Source: Enterobacter cloacae subsp. cloacae ATCC 13047
GTDB lineage: Bacteria; Pseudomonadota; Gammaproteobacteria; Enterobacterales; Enterobacteriaceae
Direction: 5' to 3'
NCBI RefSeq assembly: GCF_000025565.1
Contig: NC_014121.1
Span: 2,914,001 to 2,978,000, forward strand
DNA: 64,000 nt
Positions 21,198-30,380 of this stretch are shown piece after piece (the first letter of the stretch is position 1; each line of letters starts with the position of its first letter). Made by a program: the position numbers and the translations under genes. The notes beneath the pieces are model-generated. The model made no database searches and was not told the DNA's origin. It saw only the letters and a program-made list of their open reading frames with translations.

Positions 21198-21860
21198 TCA
21201 GAGGGCCGTCCGTCCAAACGCCCCCTGCCAGTCCTGCTCAAACTTCACGATCGCCGCATCCACCGCCGGAGAGGTAATAAACTGCTGCGCCACGTCCAGC
21301 GGCAGCGTGATGGACTCACAGCCGGCCAGCAGGCAATCCAGCGCCTGACGCGGGGTTTTGAAGCTCGCCGCCAGCACTTTTGATTGCGGGGCATGCAGCG
21401 TCAGCAACTGCTGTAATTCCACAACGGTCTGGATCCCGTCTCCGCCCTGCGCATCCACGCGGTTAACGTAAGGCGCGACATACTCTGCCCCCGCCAGCGC
21501 GGACAACATCCCCTGTGCGGCACCATATACCGCGGTCCCCAGCGTCGGGATTCCTTCTGCTTTCAGCATTTTGATCGCCGCCAGCCCTTCCGCCGTCACC
21601 GGCACTTTCACCACCAGGTCGTTAATGATAGCACGCAGCTTACGCGCATCGTCCACCATGCCTTCGGCGGTCGTGGCCATCACCTGCGCGAACAGACGGC
21701 CTTTGCCACCCAGCGCGTCGTGCAGTTCTGGCAGCAGAACCTCAAGCGGCGTTTTGCCTGCCGCCACAATGCTGGGGTTGGTGGTTACGCCCGCCAGCGG
21801 GAAGATACGTGCGAGCTTTTTCACTGCCGCAACGTCAGAAGTGTCGAGATAAAGTTCCAT
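21198..21860 (-). CDS. fsaA: Fructose-6-phosphate aldolase FsaA
   Basis: This 220-residue class I aldolase of the transaldolase family cleaves fructose-6-phosphate, and in vitro 1-deoxyfructose-6-phosphate, into glyceraldehyde-3-phosphate and a dihydroxyacetone or hydroxyacetone unit. The Schiff-base lysine is Lys85 in [12 protein letters not shown]. The length equals E. coli FsaA; start 21860 has GAGG 8 bases upstream. It is divergent from pflE, sharing a 128-bp region with an FNR-like box and a 16-bp palindrome. In E. coli it has been reported to act after the radical enzyme YbiW in anhydroglucitol use, which fits this arrangement. Confidence 0.94.
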   Translation of the reverse strand: MELYLDTSDVAAVKKLARIFPLAGVTTNPSIVAAGKTPLEVLLPELHDALGGKGRLFAQVMATTAEGMVDDARKLRAIINDLVVKVPVTAEGLAAIKMLKAEGIPTLGTAVYGAAQGMLSALAGAEYVAPYVNRVDAQGGDGIQTVVELQQLLTLHAPQSKVLAASFKTPRQALDCLLAGCESITLPLDVAQQFITSPAVDAAIVKFEQDWQGAFGRTAL

Positions 21861-21918
21861 GATGTCGCCCTCAATTTTAGCCTGCACTTACCCTATCACG
21901 ACAAAACCTGCTCAGGAG

Positions 21919-21932
21919 TTGACCTGCATCAA
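21919..21932 (+). promoter_or_regulatory. FNR-like box upstream of pflE
   Basis: TTGAC-CTGC-ATCAA matches the FNR consensus TTGAT-N4-ATCAA with one mismatch. Its centre lies 41.5 bp before a plausible start of transcription near 21967 that would use the -10 hexamer TTTAAT at 21955-21960. That is the standard position for an FNR class II activated promoter and fits an oxygen-sensitive glycyl radical enzyme. Confidence 0.6.
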
Positions 21933-21936
21933 GATA

Positions 21937-21952
21937 ACTTTCATTCGAAAGT
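21937..21952. promoter_or_regulatory. 16-bp palindromic operator, copy 1 (fsaA/pflE)
   Basis: ACTTTC-ATTC-GAAAGT has perfect 6-bp arms. It sits between the FNR-like box and the -10 element of pflE, where a bound protein would block RNA polymerase. Near-identical copies precede ybiV (25411) and ybiU (26432). The cognate regulator is not identified. Confidence 0.65.
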
Positions 21953-21988
21953 AATTTAATCTTCATATGCAAGATGAGAGGCAAAATC

Positions 21989-22888
21989 ATGATCTTCAAT
22001 ATTCAGCGTTACTCTACCCACGATGGCCCCGGGATCCGTACCGTGGTGTTCCTGAAAGGCTGCTCGCTGGGCTGTCGCTGGTGCCAGAACCCGGAAAGCC
22101 GGGCCCGCACGCGGGACGTGCTGTTTGATGCACGTCTTTGCCTGGACGGCTGCGATCTGTGCCAGCAGGCGGCACCGGGCTGTATCGAACGTGCGCTGAA
22201 CGGGCTGGTCATCCACCGTGAGAAACTAGACGAACAGACGCTTAATGCCCTTACCGACTGCTGCCCGACACAGGCGCTCACCGTATGTGGTGAAGAACGT
22301 CAGGTGGAGGAGATCATGGCGACCGTCCTGCGCGATAAGCCGTTTTACGACCGCAGCGGCGGCGGAATCACCCTCTCCGGCGGCGAGCCGTTTATGAACC
22401 CCGATCTGGCACTGGCGCTGTTTAAAGCCAGCCATGAACAGGGTATTCATACCGCCGTCGAAACCTGCCTTCACGTGCCGTGGCACTATATCGCGCCTTC
22501 ACTACCGTATGTCGATCTGTTCCTCGCCGACCTGAAGCATATGGATGCAGAGGTGTTCAAACAGTGGACGGACGGCTCGGCAAAACGCATCCTGGACAAC
22601 CTGAAACGCCTGGCGGCGGCCGGGAAAAAAATCATCATTCGCGTGCCGCTGATCCCGGGCTTTAACGCCGATGAAGCCTCTGTTACCGCCATTACCAATT
22701 TCGCAGCCGACGAACTGAACGTTCGCGACATTCACTTTCTGCCGTATCACACGCTGGGCATGAACAAATACACCCTGCTCGGCCAACCTTACTCTGCTCC
22801 TGACAAACCGCTGGATAACCCTGCGCTACTGGACTTTGCACAGCAGTATGCCTGCCAGAAAGGGTTAACCGCGACCTTACGAGGATAA
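21989..22888 (+). CDS. pflE: Glycyl radical enzyme activase PflE (YbiY)
   Basis: The 299-residue radical SAM protein installs the glycyl radical on PflF. The radical SAM CxxxCxxC motif is CSLGCRWC near residues 25-32, followed by extra cysteines (CLDGCDLC and a later [10 protein letters not shown]) that could ligate an additional iron-sulfur cluster. GGEPFMNP is the SAM-binding GGE motif. ATG 21989 is preferred over 21974 because GAGAGG lies 7 bases upstream and the N-terminus [15 protein letters not shown] then matches the family. It is followed after 4 bases by pflF. Confidence 0.94.
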   Translation: MIFNIQRYSTHDGPGIRTVVFLKGCSLGCRWCQNPESRARTRDVLFDARLCLDGCDLCQQAAPGCIERALNGLVIHREKLDEQTLNALTDCCPTQALTVCGEERQVEEIMATVLRDKPFYDRSGGGITLSGGEPFMNPDLALALFKASHEQGIHTAVETCLHVPWHYIAPSLPYVDLFLADLKHMDAEVFKQWTDGSAKRILDNLKRLAAAGKKIIIRVPLIPGFNADEASVTAITNFAADELNVRDIHFLPYHTLGMNKYTLLGQPYSAPDKPLDNPALLDFAQQYACQKGLTATLRG

Positions 22889-22892
22889 AACG

Positions 22893-25325
22893 ATGACTAC
22901 CCTGAATCTCAACACCCTCAGCGAGCGCATTAAAGCGCACAAAATGGCCCTGGTGCATATCGTGAAGCCGCCGGTCTGTACCGAGCGCGCGCAGCACTAC
23001 ACTGAAATGTACCAGCAGCATATGGATAAACCGATCCCGGTGCGTCGCGCGCTGGCGCTGGCGCATCATCTCGCGCAGCGCACCATCTGGATCAAACACG
23101 ATGAGCTGATCGTCGGTAACCAGGCAAGCGAAGTGCGCGCCGCGCCGATCTTCCCGGAATATACCGTCTCCTGGATTGAGAAAGAGATTGACGATCTGGC
23201 GGACCGTCCCGGCGCGGGCTTTGCGGTCAGCGAAGAGAATAAGCGCGTTCTGCATGAGATCTGCCCGTGGTGGCGCGGCCAGACGGTACAGGATCGCTGT
23301 TACGGCATGTTCACCGACGAGCAGAAAAGCCTGCTGGAAACCGGCATTATCAAAGCCGAAGGCAACATGACCTCCGGCGATGCCCACCTGGCGGTAAACT
23401 TCCCGCTGGTGCTGGAAAAAGGGCTCGACGGCCTGCGCGCTAAAGTGGCCGAGCGCCGCTCGCGCATCAACCTGACGGTGCTGGACGACCTGCACGGCGA
23501 TCAGTTCCTGAAAGCGATTGATATCGTGCTGGAGGCGGTAAGTCTGCATATCGAACGTTTTGCAGCCCTGGCGCGTGAAATGGCGGCTACCGAATCCCGC
23601 GTCAGCCGCCGCGACGAGCTGCTGGCGATAGCGGAAAACTGTGACGCGATTGCCCATGAACCGCCAAAAACCTTCTGGCAGGCGCTGCAGCTGTGCTACT
23701 TCATTCAGCTTATCCTGCAGATTGAGTCCAACGGCCACTCCGTGTCGTTCGCCCGCATGGATCAATATCTCTACCCGTACTACCGTCGCGACGTAGAGCT
23801 GAACCAGAGCCTCGACCGCGAGCACGTCATCGAGCTGCTCCACAGCTGCTGGCTGAAGTTGCTGGAAGTGAACAAGATCCGCTCCGGCTCGCACTCCAAA
23901 GCCTCCGCAGGCAGCCCGCTGTACCAGAACGTCACCATCGGCGGTCAGAAGCTGGTCAACGGTGAGCCAATGGACGCCGTCAACCCGCTCTCTTACGCGA
24001 TTCTGGAGTCCTGCGGTCGTCTGCGCTCCACCCAGCCAAACCTGAGCGTGCGTTATCACGCAGGGATGAGCAACGACTTCCTCGACGCCTGCGTGCAGGT
24101 GATCCGCTGCGGCTTCGGCATGCCAGCGTTCAACAACGATGAAATCGTGATCCCGGAATTCATCAAGCTCGGCGTAGAAAAAGAAGATGCGTACGACTAT
24201 GCCGCCATCGGCTGCATCGAAACCGCCGTTGGCGGCAAATGGGGCTACCGCTGCACCGGCATGAGCTTTATCAACTTCGCCCGCGTGATGCTCGCCGCGC
24301 TGGAAGGCGGCCGCGATGCCACCAGCGGGAAAGTGTTCCTGCCGCAGGAGAAAGCACTCTCTGCCGGTAACTTCGGCAATTTCGACGAGGTGATGACGGC
24401 CTGGGATACCCAGATCCGCTATTACACCCGTAAATCCATCGAGATTGAGTATGTCGTAGACACCATGCTGGAAGAGAATGTCCACGATATCCTCTGCTCG
24501 GCGCTGGTGGATGACTGCATCGAGCGGGCGAAAAGCATCAAGCAGGGCGGCGCGAAGTATGACTGGGTCTCCGGCCTGCAGGTGGGGATTGCCAACCTCG
24601 GTAACAGCCTGGCGGCGGTGAAGAAACTGGTGTTCGAGCAGGGCGTCATCGGTCAGCAGCAGCTGGCGGCGGCGCTGGCGGATGACTTCGACGGGCTGAC
24701 GCACGAGCAGCTGCGTCAGCGTCTGATCAACGGTGCGCCGAAGTACGGCAACGATGACGACAGTGTGGACATGCTGCTGACCCGTGCTTATCAGACCTAC
24801 ATTGACGAGCTGAAGCAGTATCATAACCCGCGTTACGGCCGTGGCCCCATTGGCGGTAACTACTACGCGGGCACATCCTCCATCTCCGCAAACGTGCCGT
24901 TTGGTGCAGCGACAATGGCGACTCCGGACGGACGCAAAGCGCACACCCCGCTGGCGGAAGGCGCCAGTCCGGCCTCCGGTACCGACCACCTCGGTCCAAC
25001 GGCGGTAATCGGCTCCGTGGGTAAACTGCCAACCGAAGCGATTCTTGGCGGCGTGCTGTTAAACCAGAAGCTGAACCCGTCAACGCTGGAAAACGACAGC
25101 GACCGTCAAAAGCTGATGGTGCTGCTGCGTACCTTCTTCGAGGTGCATAAAGGCTGGCATATTCAGTACAACATCGTTTCACGCGAAACACTGCTGGACG
25201 CGAAGAAACACCCGGACCAGTACCGTGACCTGGTGGTACGCGTCGCAGGCTACTCGGCGTTCTTCACCGCCCTGTCGCCGGATGCACAGGACGATATCAT
25301 TGCGCGTACGGAGCATACGCTGTAA
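22893..25325 (+). CDS. pflF: Glycyl radical enzyme PflF (YbiW)
   Basis: An 810-residue glycyl radical enzyme. The radical glycine is Gly786 in VRVAGYSAFF near the C-terminus, and the catalytic thiyl cysteine is Cys441 in AAIGCIETAVGG. It is not a true pyruvate formate-lyase, which has adjacent Cys-Cys. E. coli YbiW has been reported to open the ring of 1,5-anhydroglucitol-6-phosphate to 1-deoxyfructose-6-phosphate, which FsaA cleaves; I recall this from the literature and infer the same role here. It is co-transcribed with its activase pflE, and probably under FNR and a local repressor. Confidence 0.93.
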   Translation: MTTLNLNTLSERIKAHKMALVHIVKPPVCTERAQHYTEMYQQHMDKPIPVRRALALAHHLAQRTIWIKHDELIVGNQASEVRAAPIFPEYTVSWIEKEIDDLADRPGAGFAVSEENKRVLHEICPWWRGQTVQDRCYGMFTDEQKSLLETGIIKAEGNMTSGDAHLAVNFPLVLEKGLDGLRAKVAERRSRINLTVLDDLHGDQFLKAIDIVLEAVSLHIERFAALAREMAATESRVSRRDELLAIAENCDAIAHEPPKTFWQALQLCYFIQLILQIESNGHSVSFARMDQYLYPYYRRDVELNQSLDREHVIELLHSCWLKLLEVNKIRSGSHSKASAGSPLYQNVTIGGQKLVNGEPMDAVNPLSYAILESCGRLRSTQPNLSVRYHAGMSNDFLDACVQVIRCGFGMPAFNNDEIVIPEFIKLGVEKEDAYDYAAIGCIETAVGGKWGYRCTGMSFINFARVMLAALEGGRDATSGKVFLPQEKALSAGNFGNFDEVMTAWDTQIRYYTRKSIEIEYVVDTMLEENVHDILCSALVDDCIERAKSIKQGGAKYDWVSGLQVGIANLGNSLAAVKKLVFEQGVIGQQQLAAALADDFDGLTHEQLRQRLINGAPKYGNDDDSVDMLLTRAYQTYIDELKQYHNPRYGRGPIGGNYYAGTSSISANVPFGAATMATPDGRKAHTPLAEGASPASGTDHLGPTAVIGSVGKLPTEAILGGVLLNQKLNPSTLENDSDRQKLMVLLRTFFEVHKGWHIQYNIVSRETLLDAKKHPDQYRDLVVRVAGYSAFFTALSPDAQDDIIARTEHTL

Positions 25326-25331
25326 AAAAAA

Positions 25332-25404
25332 CGCCCGGTGGCGCTGCGCTTACCGGGCCTACAATTCTCCCCGTAGGCCGGGTAAGGCGAAGCCGCCACC
25401 CGGC
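25332..25404. repeat. Pair of REP (family B) elements
   Basis: Two REP units in opposite orientation, CGCCCGGTGGCGCTGCGCTTACCGGGC at about 25332-25358 and GCCGGGTAAGGCGAAGCCGCCACCCGGC at about 25377-25404, form a BIME-like pair just after pflF. They may act as the 3' end of the pflEF transcript. Confidence 0.85.
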
Positions 25405-25410
25405 TTTTCT

Positions 25411-25426
25411 ACTTTCATTCGAAATT
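25411..25426. promoter_or_regulatory. 16-bp palindromic operator, copy 2 (ybiV)
   Basis: ACTTTC-ATTC-GAAATT differs from copy 1 at one base of the right arm. It lies 66 bp upstream of the ybiV start codon. Confidence 0.6.
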
Positions 25427-25491
25427 AAATTTGTGCTCTCCGTCACCTTGTTATTAGAATGTTTCAAAACGCAGTGACCCAGGAGCACAGT

Positions 25492-26307
25492 ATGACCGTT
25501 AAAGTTATCGTCACCGATATGGACGGAACTTTCCTTGATGATGCCAAGCAGTACGATCGTGACCGCTTTCAGGCACAGTTTGAGCAGCTTAAAGCCCGTA
25601 ATATTGAATTTGTTGTCGCCAGCGGTAACCAGTATTACCAGCTCATCTCCTTCTTCCCGGAACTGAAAGATCAGATCTCCTTCGTGGCGGAAAACGGTGC
25701 GCTGGTCTTCGATCACGGTGAACAAATTTTCCACGGCGAGCTGACGCGTCATGAGTCGCAAATCGTTATTGGCGAACTGCTGAAAGACAAAGGGCTGAAC
25801 TTTGTGGCCTGCGGTCTCGACAGCGCTTACGTCAGCGACCAGGCCCCCGAGGCGTTCGTGGCGCTGATGTCAAAGCACTATCACCGCTTAAAGCGTATCA
25901 GCGACTACCGCGACATTAACGACGTGTTGTTTAAGTTCTCCCTGAACCTGCCGGACAGCGATATCTCGAATCTGGTCGATAAACTGCATGTCTCCCTGGA
26001 CGGCATTATGAAGCCGGTCACCAGCGGCTTTGGTTTTGTCGATTTGATTATCCCCGGCCTGCACAAAGCCAATGGCATCAGCCGTCTGCTGAAACGCTGG
26101 AAAGTCTCCCCGCAGGAGTGCGTGGGTATTGGCGACAGCGGCAATGACGCGGAGATGCTGAAGCTGGTGAAATACTCCTTTGCAATGGGCAACGCAGCCG
26201 AAAGCATCAGAGACGTAAGCCGCTATAGCACCGACGACAACAACCACCAGGGCGCGCTGAACGTTATTCAGGCGGTGCTGGACCACCACTCCCCGTTCGA
26301 CGCCTGA
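25492..26307 (+). CDS. ybiV: Sugar phosphatase YbiV (HAD Cof type)
   Basis: The 271-residue Cof-type HAD phosphatase has the nucleophile motif [10 protein letters not shown] and the C-terminal [13 protein letters not shown]. coli YbiV (271 residues, structure solved) dephosphorylates several sugar phosphates including ribose-5-phosphate and, weakly, fructose-1-phosphate. ATG 25492 has AGGAGCACAGT upstream. Its promoter carries the same palindrome as pflE and ybiU, so in this organism it probably acts in the same pathway, for instance removing phosphate from a dead-end sugar phosphate. That last point is inference. It is a paralogue of YbjI at 2940-3752. Confidence 0.93.
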   Translation: MTVKVIVTDMDGTFLDDAKQYDRDRFQAQFEQLKARNIEFVVASGNQYYQLISFFPELKDQISFVAENGALVFDHGEQIFHGELTRHESQIVIGELLKDKGLNFVACGLDSAYVSDQAPEAFVALMSKHYHRLKRISDYRDINDVLFKFSLNLPDSDISNLVDKLHVSLDGIMKPVTSGFGFVDLIIPGLHKANGISRLLKRWKVSPQECVGIGDSGNDAEMLKLVKYSFAMGNAAESIRDVSRYSTDDNNHQGALNVIQAVLDHHSPFDA

Positions 26308-26317
26308 TTCCCTTCCT

Positions 26318-26336
26318 GCCGGAGCCGCGCTCCGGC
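26318..26336 (+). terminator. Hairpin after ybiV
   Basis: A perfect 8-bp stem GCCGGAGC-CGC-GCTCCGGC lies 11 bp after the ybiV stop. A short T-run (CTTTTT) follows about 12 bases later, so termination is plausible but not textbook. Confidence 0.5.
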
Positions 26337-26431
26337 CCCCCCTCACTCTTTTTCCATCCTGTGCTACCCGTCAAGTTTTTAAACTTGCATTAACCAATTT
26401 TTAACTTAAAGTATCATTTGTAGACATTTTT

Positions 26432-26447
26432 ACTTTCGAATGAAAGA
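26432..26447. promoter_or_regulatory. 16-bp palindromic operator, copy 3 (ybiU)
   Basis: Read on the minus strand this is TCTTTC-ATTC-GAAAGT, one mismatch from copy 1. It ends 12 bp before the ybiU start codon, a position suited to repression. Confidence 0.6.
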
Positions 26448-26459
26448 TGCGAGGCAGTT

Positions 26460-27716
26460 ATGACGTTTACCAGTGAAACTTTGCCGGCGGATCACAAAGC
26501 CGCAATCCGTGAGATGAAGCGCGAGCTACGGGCGCAAATCGGCGATGTGCAGGCGGTGTTCGATAAGCTCAGCGATACCATCGCGACCCGCGTGGCGGAA
26601 ATTAACGCCCTGAAAAACAAAGGCGAGCCCGTCTGGCCGGTGATCCCGTTTGCGGATGTGAAAGATGGCACCATCACATCCGCGCAGCGTGAGGCGATCA
26701 AACGCCGGGGTTGCGCGGTAATAAAAGGTCATTTCCCGCGCGAGCAGGCGCTGGCATGGGATCAGTCGATGCTCGATTACCTCGATCTCAACCAGTTTGA
26801 TGAAGTCTATAAAGGGCCCGGCGATAACTTCTTTGGTACCTTAACGGCGTCTCGCCCGGAGATTTACCCTATCTACTGGTCACAGGCGCAAATGCAGGCG
26901 CGCCAGAGTGAAGAGATGGCGCAGGTGCAGTCGTTTCTGAACCGTCTGTGGACATTCGAGAGCAACGGCAAACAGTGGTTCGACCCGGACGTCAGCGTGA
27001 TTTACCCGGATCGCATCCGCCGTCGTCCACCGGGCACCACCTCGAAAGGGCTGGGCGCGCATACCGATTCCGGTGCGCTGGAGCGCTGGCTGCTGCCCGC
27101 CTATCAGCAGGTTTTCGCCCGCGTCTTTGATGGCAACGTAGAGAAATACGATCCGTGGAATGCTGCACACCGTACTGAAGTGGAAGAGTACACCGTGGAT
27201 AACACCACCAAATGTTCGGTGTTCCGCACCTTCCAGGGCTGGACGGCGCTGTCGGACATGATCCCGGGCCAGGGGCTGCTGCACGTGGTGCCAATCCCGG
27301 AAGCGATGGCTTATATTCTGCTGCGTCCGCTGCTGGATGACGTGCCGGAGGACGAACTGTGCGGCGTCGCGCCGGGGCGCGTTCTGCCGGTGTCAGAGAA
27401 ATGGCACCCGCTGCTTATCGAAGCGCTCACCAGCATTCCGGCACTGGAGGCGGGCGATTCGGTGTGGTGGCACTGCGATGTGATCCACTCCGTCGCGCCG
27501 GTTGAGGATCAACAGGGCTGGGGCAACGTGATGTACATTCCTGCCGCGCCGATGTGCGAGAAGAACCTCGCCTACGCGAAGAAGGTGAAAGCGGCGCTGG
27601 AAACCGGGGCATCACCGGGTGATTTCCCGCGCGAGGATTATGAAAAAACCTGGCAGGATCGCTTTACCGTGGCCGATCTCAATATCCACGGCAAGCGTGC
27701 GCTGGGCATGGCTTAA
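26460..27716 (+). CDS. ybiU: DUF1479 protein YbiU (putative Fe(II)/2-oxoglutarate oxygenase fold)
   Basis: A 418-residue cytoplasmic protein of the DUF1479 family, matching E. coli YbiU (about 421). A double-stranded beta-helix fold related to iron/2-oxoglutarate oxygenases is generally assigned to this family. Candidate metal ligands are His and Asp in LGAHTDSGALERW and a later His in VWWHCDVIHSVAPV. The reaction is not known to me. GAGG precedes the ATG by 5 bases. A palindrome shared with pflE and ybiV overlaps its promoter region, linking it to anaerobic sugar metabolism or its control. The stop overlaps the end of the convergent LacI pseudogene. Confidence 0.88.
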   Translation: MTFTSETLPADHKAAIREMKRELRAQIGDVQAVFDKLSDTIATRVAEINALKNKGEPVWPVIPFADVKDGTITSAQREAIKRRGCAVIKGHFPREQALAWDQSMLDYLDLNQFDEVYKGPGDNFFGTLTASRPEIYPIYWSQAQMQARQSEEMAQVQSFLNRLWTFESNGKQWFDPDVSVIYPDRIRRRPPGTTSKGLGAHTDSGALERWLLPAYQQVFARVFDGNVEKYDPWNAAHRTEVEEYTVDNTTKCSVFRTFQGWTALSDMIPGQGLLHVVPIPEAMAYILLRPLLDDVPEDELCGVAPGRVLPVSEKWHPLLIEALTSIPALEAGDSVWWHCDVIHSVAPVEDQQGWGNVMYIPAAPMCEKNLAYAKKVKAALETGASPGDFPREDYEKTWQDRFTVADLNIHGKRALGMA

Positions 27717-28775
27717 CTGTCGTACAGCCCTTCCCGCTCAACGGCGGTGCGTCGTTTCCCCTGACGTATCCGCCGGACCGATTCCCGTACGGTCAGGGTG
27801 CCGTTAAGCAATAGCGTGCCTGACGGCGCCTCCGGGCGCATCAGCCGCTGCTGGAGCATATGTACCGCTTCGGTGCCCAGCTCATCACGCGGGACATGCA
27901 CCGCGATCCTGAATGGCCGCCAGATTAAAGCCGTCAATGCTCATCACCGAAATATCCTGCGGCACGCGTAACCCCTGTTTTTGCAGGGCGCTGATGGTGC
28001 CCGCCGCCATAAAGTCACCACCCACCAGAAACGCAGTCGGCAAGTCTTTCCCCTGCATGCGGCTCAGCCAGTCGGTGACCAGTTGCTCTGTTTCGCGAGC
28101 GCTGAAGCTCGGCGCCACCAGCAAATCGCGTTTATCGTTGAACTTCAGGTTGTGCGACTGCCATGCATCGCGGATCCCCGCAAGGCGCAGCTCCATGGTG
28201 TAACGCCGCAGGCACAACACATTCATCACCTCACGGTGTCCCATTTCAAACAGATAGTCCGCCGCCCGCTCGCCAATGGCCCGATGGTCCGGCGCGACAG
28301 CAGGCAGGCGCATATGCCGGTCGCGGCAGTTAATCAGCATGCAGGGTTTACCGACATCCACTGCCAGGTCGTGGATATGCGGATCGTCAATCCCGAGGAG
28401 GATGGCGGCCTGGGTGTCCGGCTCGTTCATTCGCGCCAGAAACTGCTGGGCGTCGCTGTCGTTCTCCTCCAGCGCGCAGTAACGCAGGCGAACATCGTAC
28501 GAGGCCAGACCTTTGCTTACGCTCTGGATCACACGGTAGTAAAAGATGTCAGACCGCTCGTCAAAGGCGCGCTGTGGGGCGAAGACAACGAGACTGTTGA
28601 GCAGCAAACGGCCCGCAGCCATTCCGTCCAGCACTCCCAGCTCGCGCGCGCATGCCAGCACCTTCGCACGTGCTTTTTCACTGGTATTCGCCTTCCCGGC
28701 AAGGACCCGCGAAACGGTGCTGATTGAGAGCTGAGTCCGGGCAGCGATTTCGGTGATTTTTAGCCTTTTGTCCAT
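27713..28775 (-). pseudogene. LacI-family repressor, frameshifted near the C-terminus
   Basis: The first 290 or so codons encode a normal LacI-type repressor: helix-turn-helix ITEIAARTQLSISTVSRVLAG and a periplasmic-binding-like effector domain ending ISVMSIDGFNLAAIQD. The frame is then broken near 27901-27908; the remaining C-terminal part (IAVHVPRDELGTEAVHMLQQRL and onward) is in another frame and ends at 27713. The residues normally between these parts (typically something like PLT) are missing, so a small deletion of about 11 bp is likely, but a sequencing error cannot be excluded. The start may be 28775 or 28793. It is divergent from the MFS-GH31 operon that it would have controlled. Confidence 0.85.
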
Positions 28776-28884
28776 TTTGTGATCTGGCTCCATTTGCGAA
28801 ATGACAAAATTTTCATAGCGTGGATATCAGGCAATAGCTGATGTCAAAGCCATGATGCCAAATGATGTCGCTCAGTTATGAGAA

Positions 28885-28898
28885 ATTTTGCACAAAAT
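28885..28898. promoter_or_regulatory. LacI-type palindrome upstream of the MFS-GH31 genes
   Basis: ATTTTG-CA-CAAAAT is a 14-bp even palindrome in the 286-bp divergent region between the LacI pseudogene and the MFS gene. A partly symmetric AT-rich stretch, ATGACAAAATTTTCAT, lies closer to the regulator at about 28800-28815. Both are candidate operators by position and symmetry only. Confidence 0.35.
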
Positions 28899-29061
28899 CC
28901 ACTATTGCCCTCTCATTTTCTCCCTTAAGGTGAACTTGTCACACAACTTCCATACTAGTTGTATAGCAACTTGAAGCGGTAAAACAGATAACAATCAACG
29001 TCATAAACCTGTGTGACACCTGAACTTCCGTCCCCTTACCGTCCGTCTTGTGGAGAGTAAA

Positions 29062-30363
29062 ATGAGTCAGGACATTAATAACACCGTTGCGGCAAGCAAA
29101 ACCCGTCGCGTCATTAAAAACCTGCGCTGGTATGTGCTGGTGCTGTTCTTACTTGGCGTCACCGTTAACTACATCACCCGAAACTCACTCGGGATCCTCG
29201 CCCCGGAACTGAAAGAGAGCCTCGGGATCACCACCGAGCAGTACTCCTGGATCGTCGGGGCATTCCAGATCGCCTACACCATTTTCCAGCCTCTGTGCGG
29301 CTGGCTGATCGACGTGATCGGCCTGAAGATTGGCTTTATGATTTGCGCCGGGATCTGGGCGCTGATGTGTATTTTCCACGCGGGTGCCGGGAGCTGGCTG
29401 CACCTTGCCATCCTGCGCTTCTTTATGGGGGCTTCTGAAGCCGCCGCCACGCCCGCAAACGCCAAAACCATTGGTGAATGGTTCCCGAAATCGGAACGTC
29501 CTGTGGCAGCCGGCTGGGCCGGTGTGGGCTTCTCCATTGGCGCGATGCTGGCTCCGCCTATCATCTACTTCGCGCACGCCTCGTTTGGCTGGCAGGGCGC
29601 GTTTATGTTCACCGGCGTGCTGGCGCTGCTGTGGGTGCTCCTGTGGTGGGCGTTCTACCACAATCCGGAGCAGCACCCGAACCTGAGCAAAGACGAGCTG
29701 GCGTTTATCAAGCAGGATAACGAACCGCCTGCGGTAAAACTGCCCTTCCTGACCGCACTGAAAACCGTCTCAAAAAACAAACGCTTCTACGGTATCGCCA
29801 TCCCGGCCTTTATGGCGGAACCGGCCTGGGCGGTACTGAGTTTCTGGGTGCCGCTGTATCTCGCCAAAGAGCACGGCATGGATCTGAAGCAGATCGCGAT
29901 GTTTGCCTGGCTGCCGTTCCTGGCCGCCGATCTCGGCAGCGTGGCAAGCGGTTACCTCACCCGTCTGTATACCCGCCTGTTTGGCTGCTCCCGCGTCAAC
30001 TCCGTGGTGGCAAGCTCCGTCACCGGCGCGTTCCTGATGATCTCTCTGGCCGTCGTCGCCATTACCCGCGACCCGTACATCACCATCGTGCTGATCTCCA
30101 TCGGCGGTTTCGGGCATCAGATCATCTCCTGCATGCTCAGCGCCCTGGTGGTGGAGTCGTTCGATAAAGGCCAGATGGCGACCGTTAACGGTATGCGCGG
30201 CTCGGCGGCGTGGATCGCCAGCTTCCTGTTCTCGCTGTTGATTGGTGTGACCGCCGACAAAATCGGCTTCAACCCGCTCTTTATTGCCATGGGTTTCTTT
30301 GACCTGATTGGCGCTGTTTTCCTGGTGGCATTTATTGCTGAACGTCGCGCCAAGCGCGCCTGA
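29062..30363 (+). CDS. MFS transporter, anion:cation symporter (ExuT-like) family
   Basis: A 433-residue, 12-helix major facilitator carrier resembling hexuronate and related organic anion symporters (ExuT/GudP type): LRWYVLVLFLLGVTVNYITRNSLGILAPEL at the N-terminus is characteristic of that group. The ATG at 29062 has GGAG 6 bases upstream and is preferred over a GTG at 29050. It is followed almost directly by a GH31 glycosidase, so it probably imports a glycoside or uronide that the enzyme hydrolyses. The substrate cannot be read from the sequence. I do not recall this cassette at this place in E. coli K-12. Confidence 0.8.
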   Translation: MSQDINNTVAASKTRRVIKNLRWYVLVLFLLGVTVNYITRNSLGILAPELKESLGITTEQYSWIVGAFQIAYTIFQPLCGWLIDVIGLKIGFMICAGIWALMCIFHAGAGSWLHLAILRFFMGASEAAATPANAKTIGEWFPKSERPVAAGWAGVGFSIGAMLAPPIIYFAHASFGWQGAFMFTGVLALLWVLLWWAFYHNPEQHPNLSKDELAFIKQDNEPPAVKLPFLTALKTVSKNKRFYGIAIPAFMAEPAWAVLSFWVPLYLAKEHGMDLKQIAMFAWLPFLAADLGSVASGYLTRLYTRLFGCSRVNSVVASSVTGAFLMISLAVVAITRDPYITIVLISIGGFGHQIISCMLSALVVESFDKGQMATVNGMRGSAAWIASFLFSLLIGVTADKIGFNPLFIAMGFFDLIGAVFLVAFIAERRAKRA

Positions 30364-30380
30364 TAGTGGATGTATTGCAT

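Noticed and set aside
22692..24989. A 765-codon open frame on the minus strand opposite pflF
   Set aside because: It lies wholly across pflE/pflF in antisense, has a low-complexity His/Gln/Val/Arg-rich composition typical of GC-rich shadow frames, and shows no recognisable domain.
27713..27937. A separate small gene of 74 codons
   Set aside because: It is the displaced C-terminus of the frameshifted LacI-type repressor, not an independent gene.
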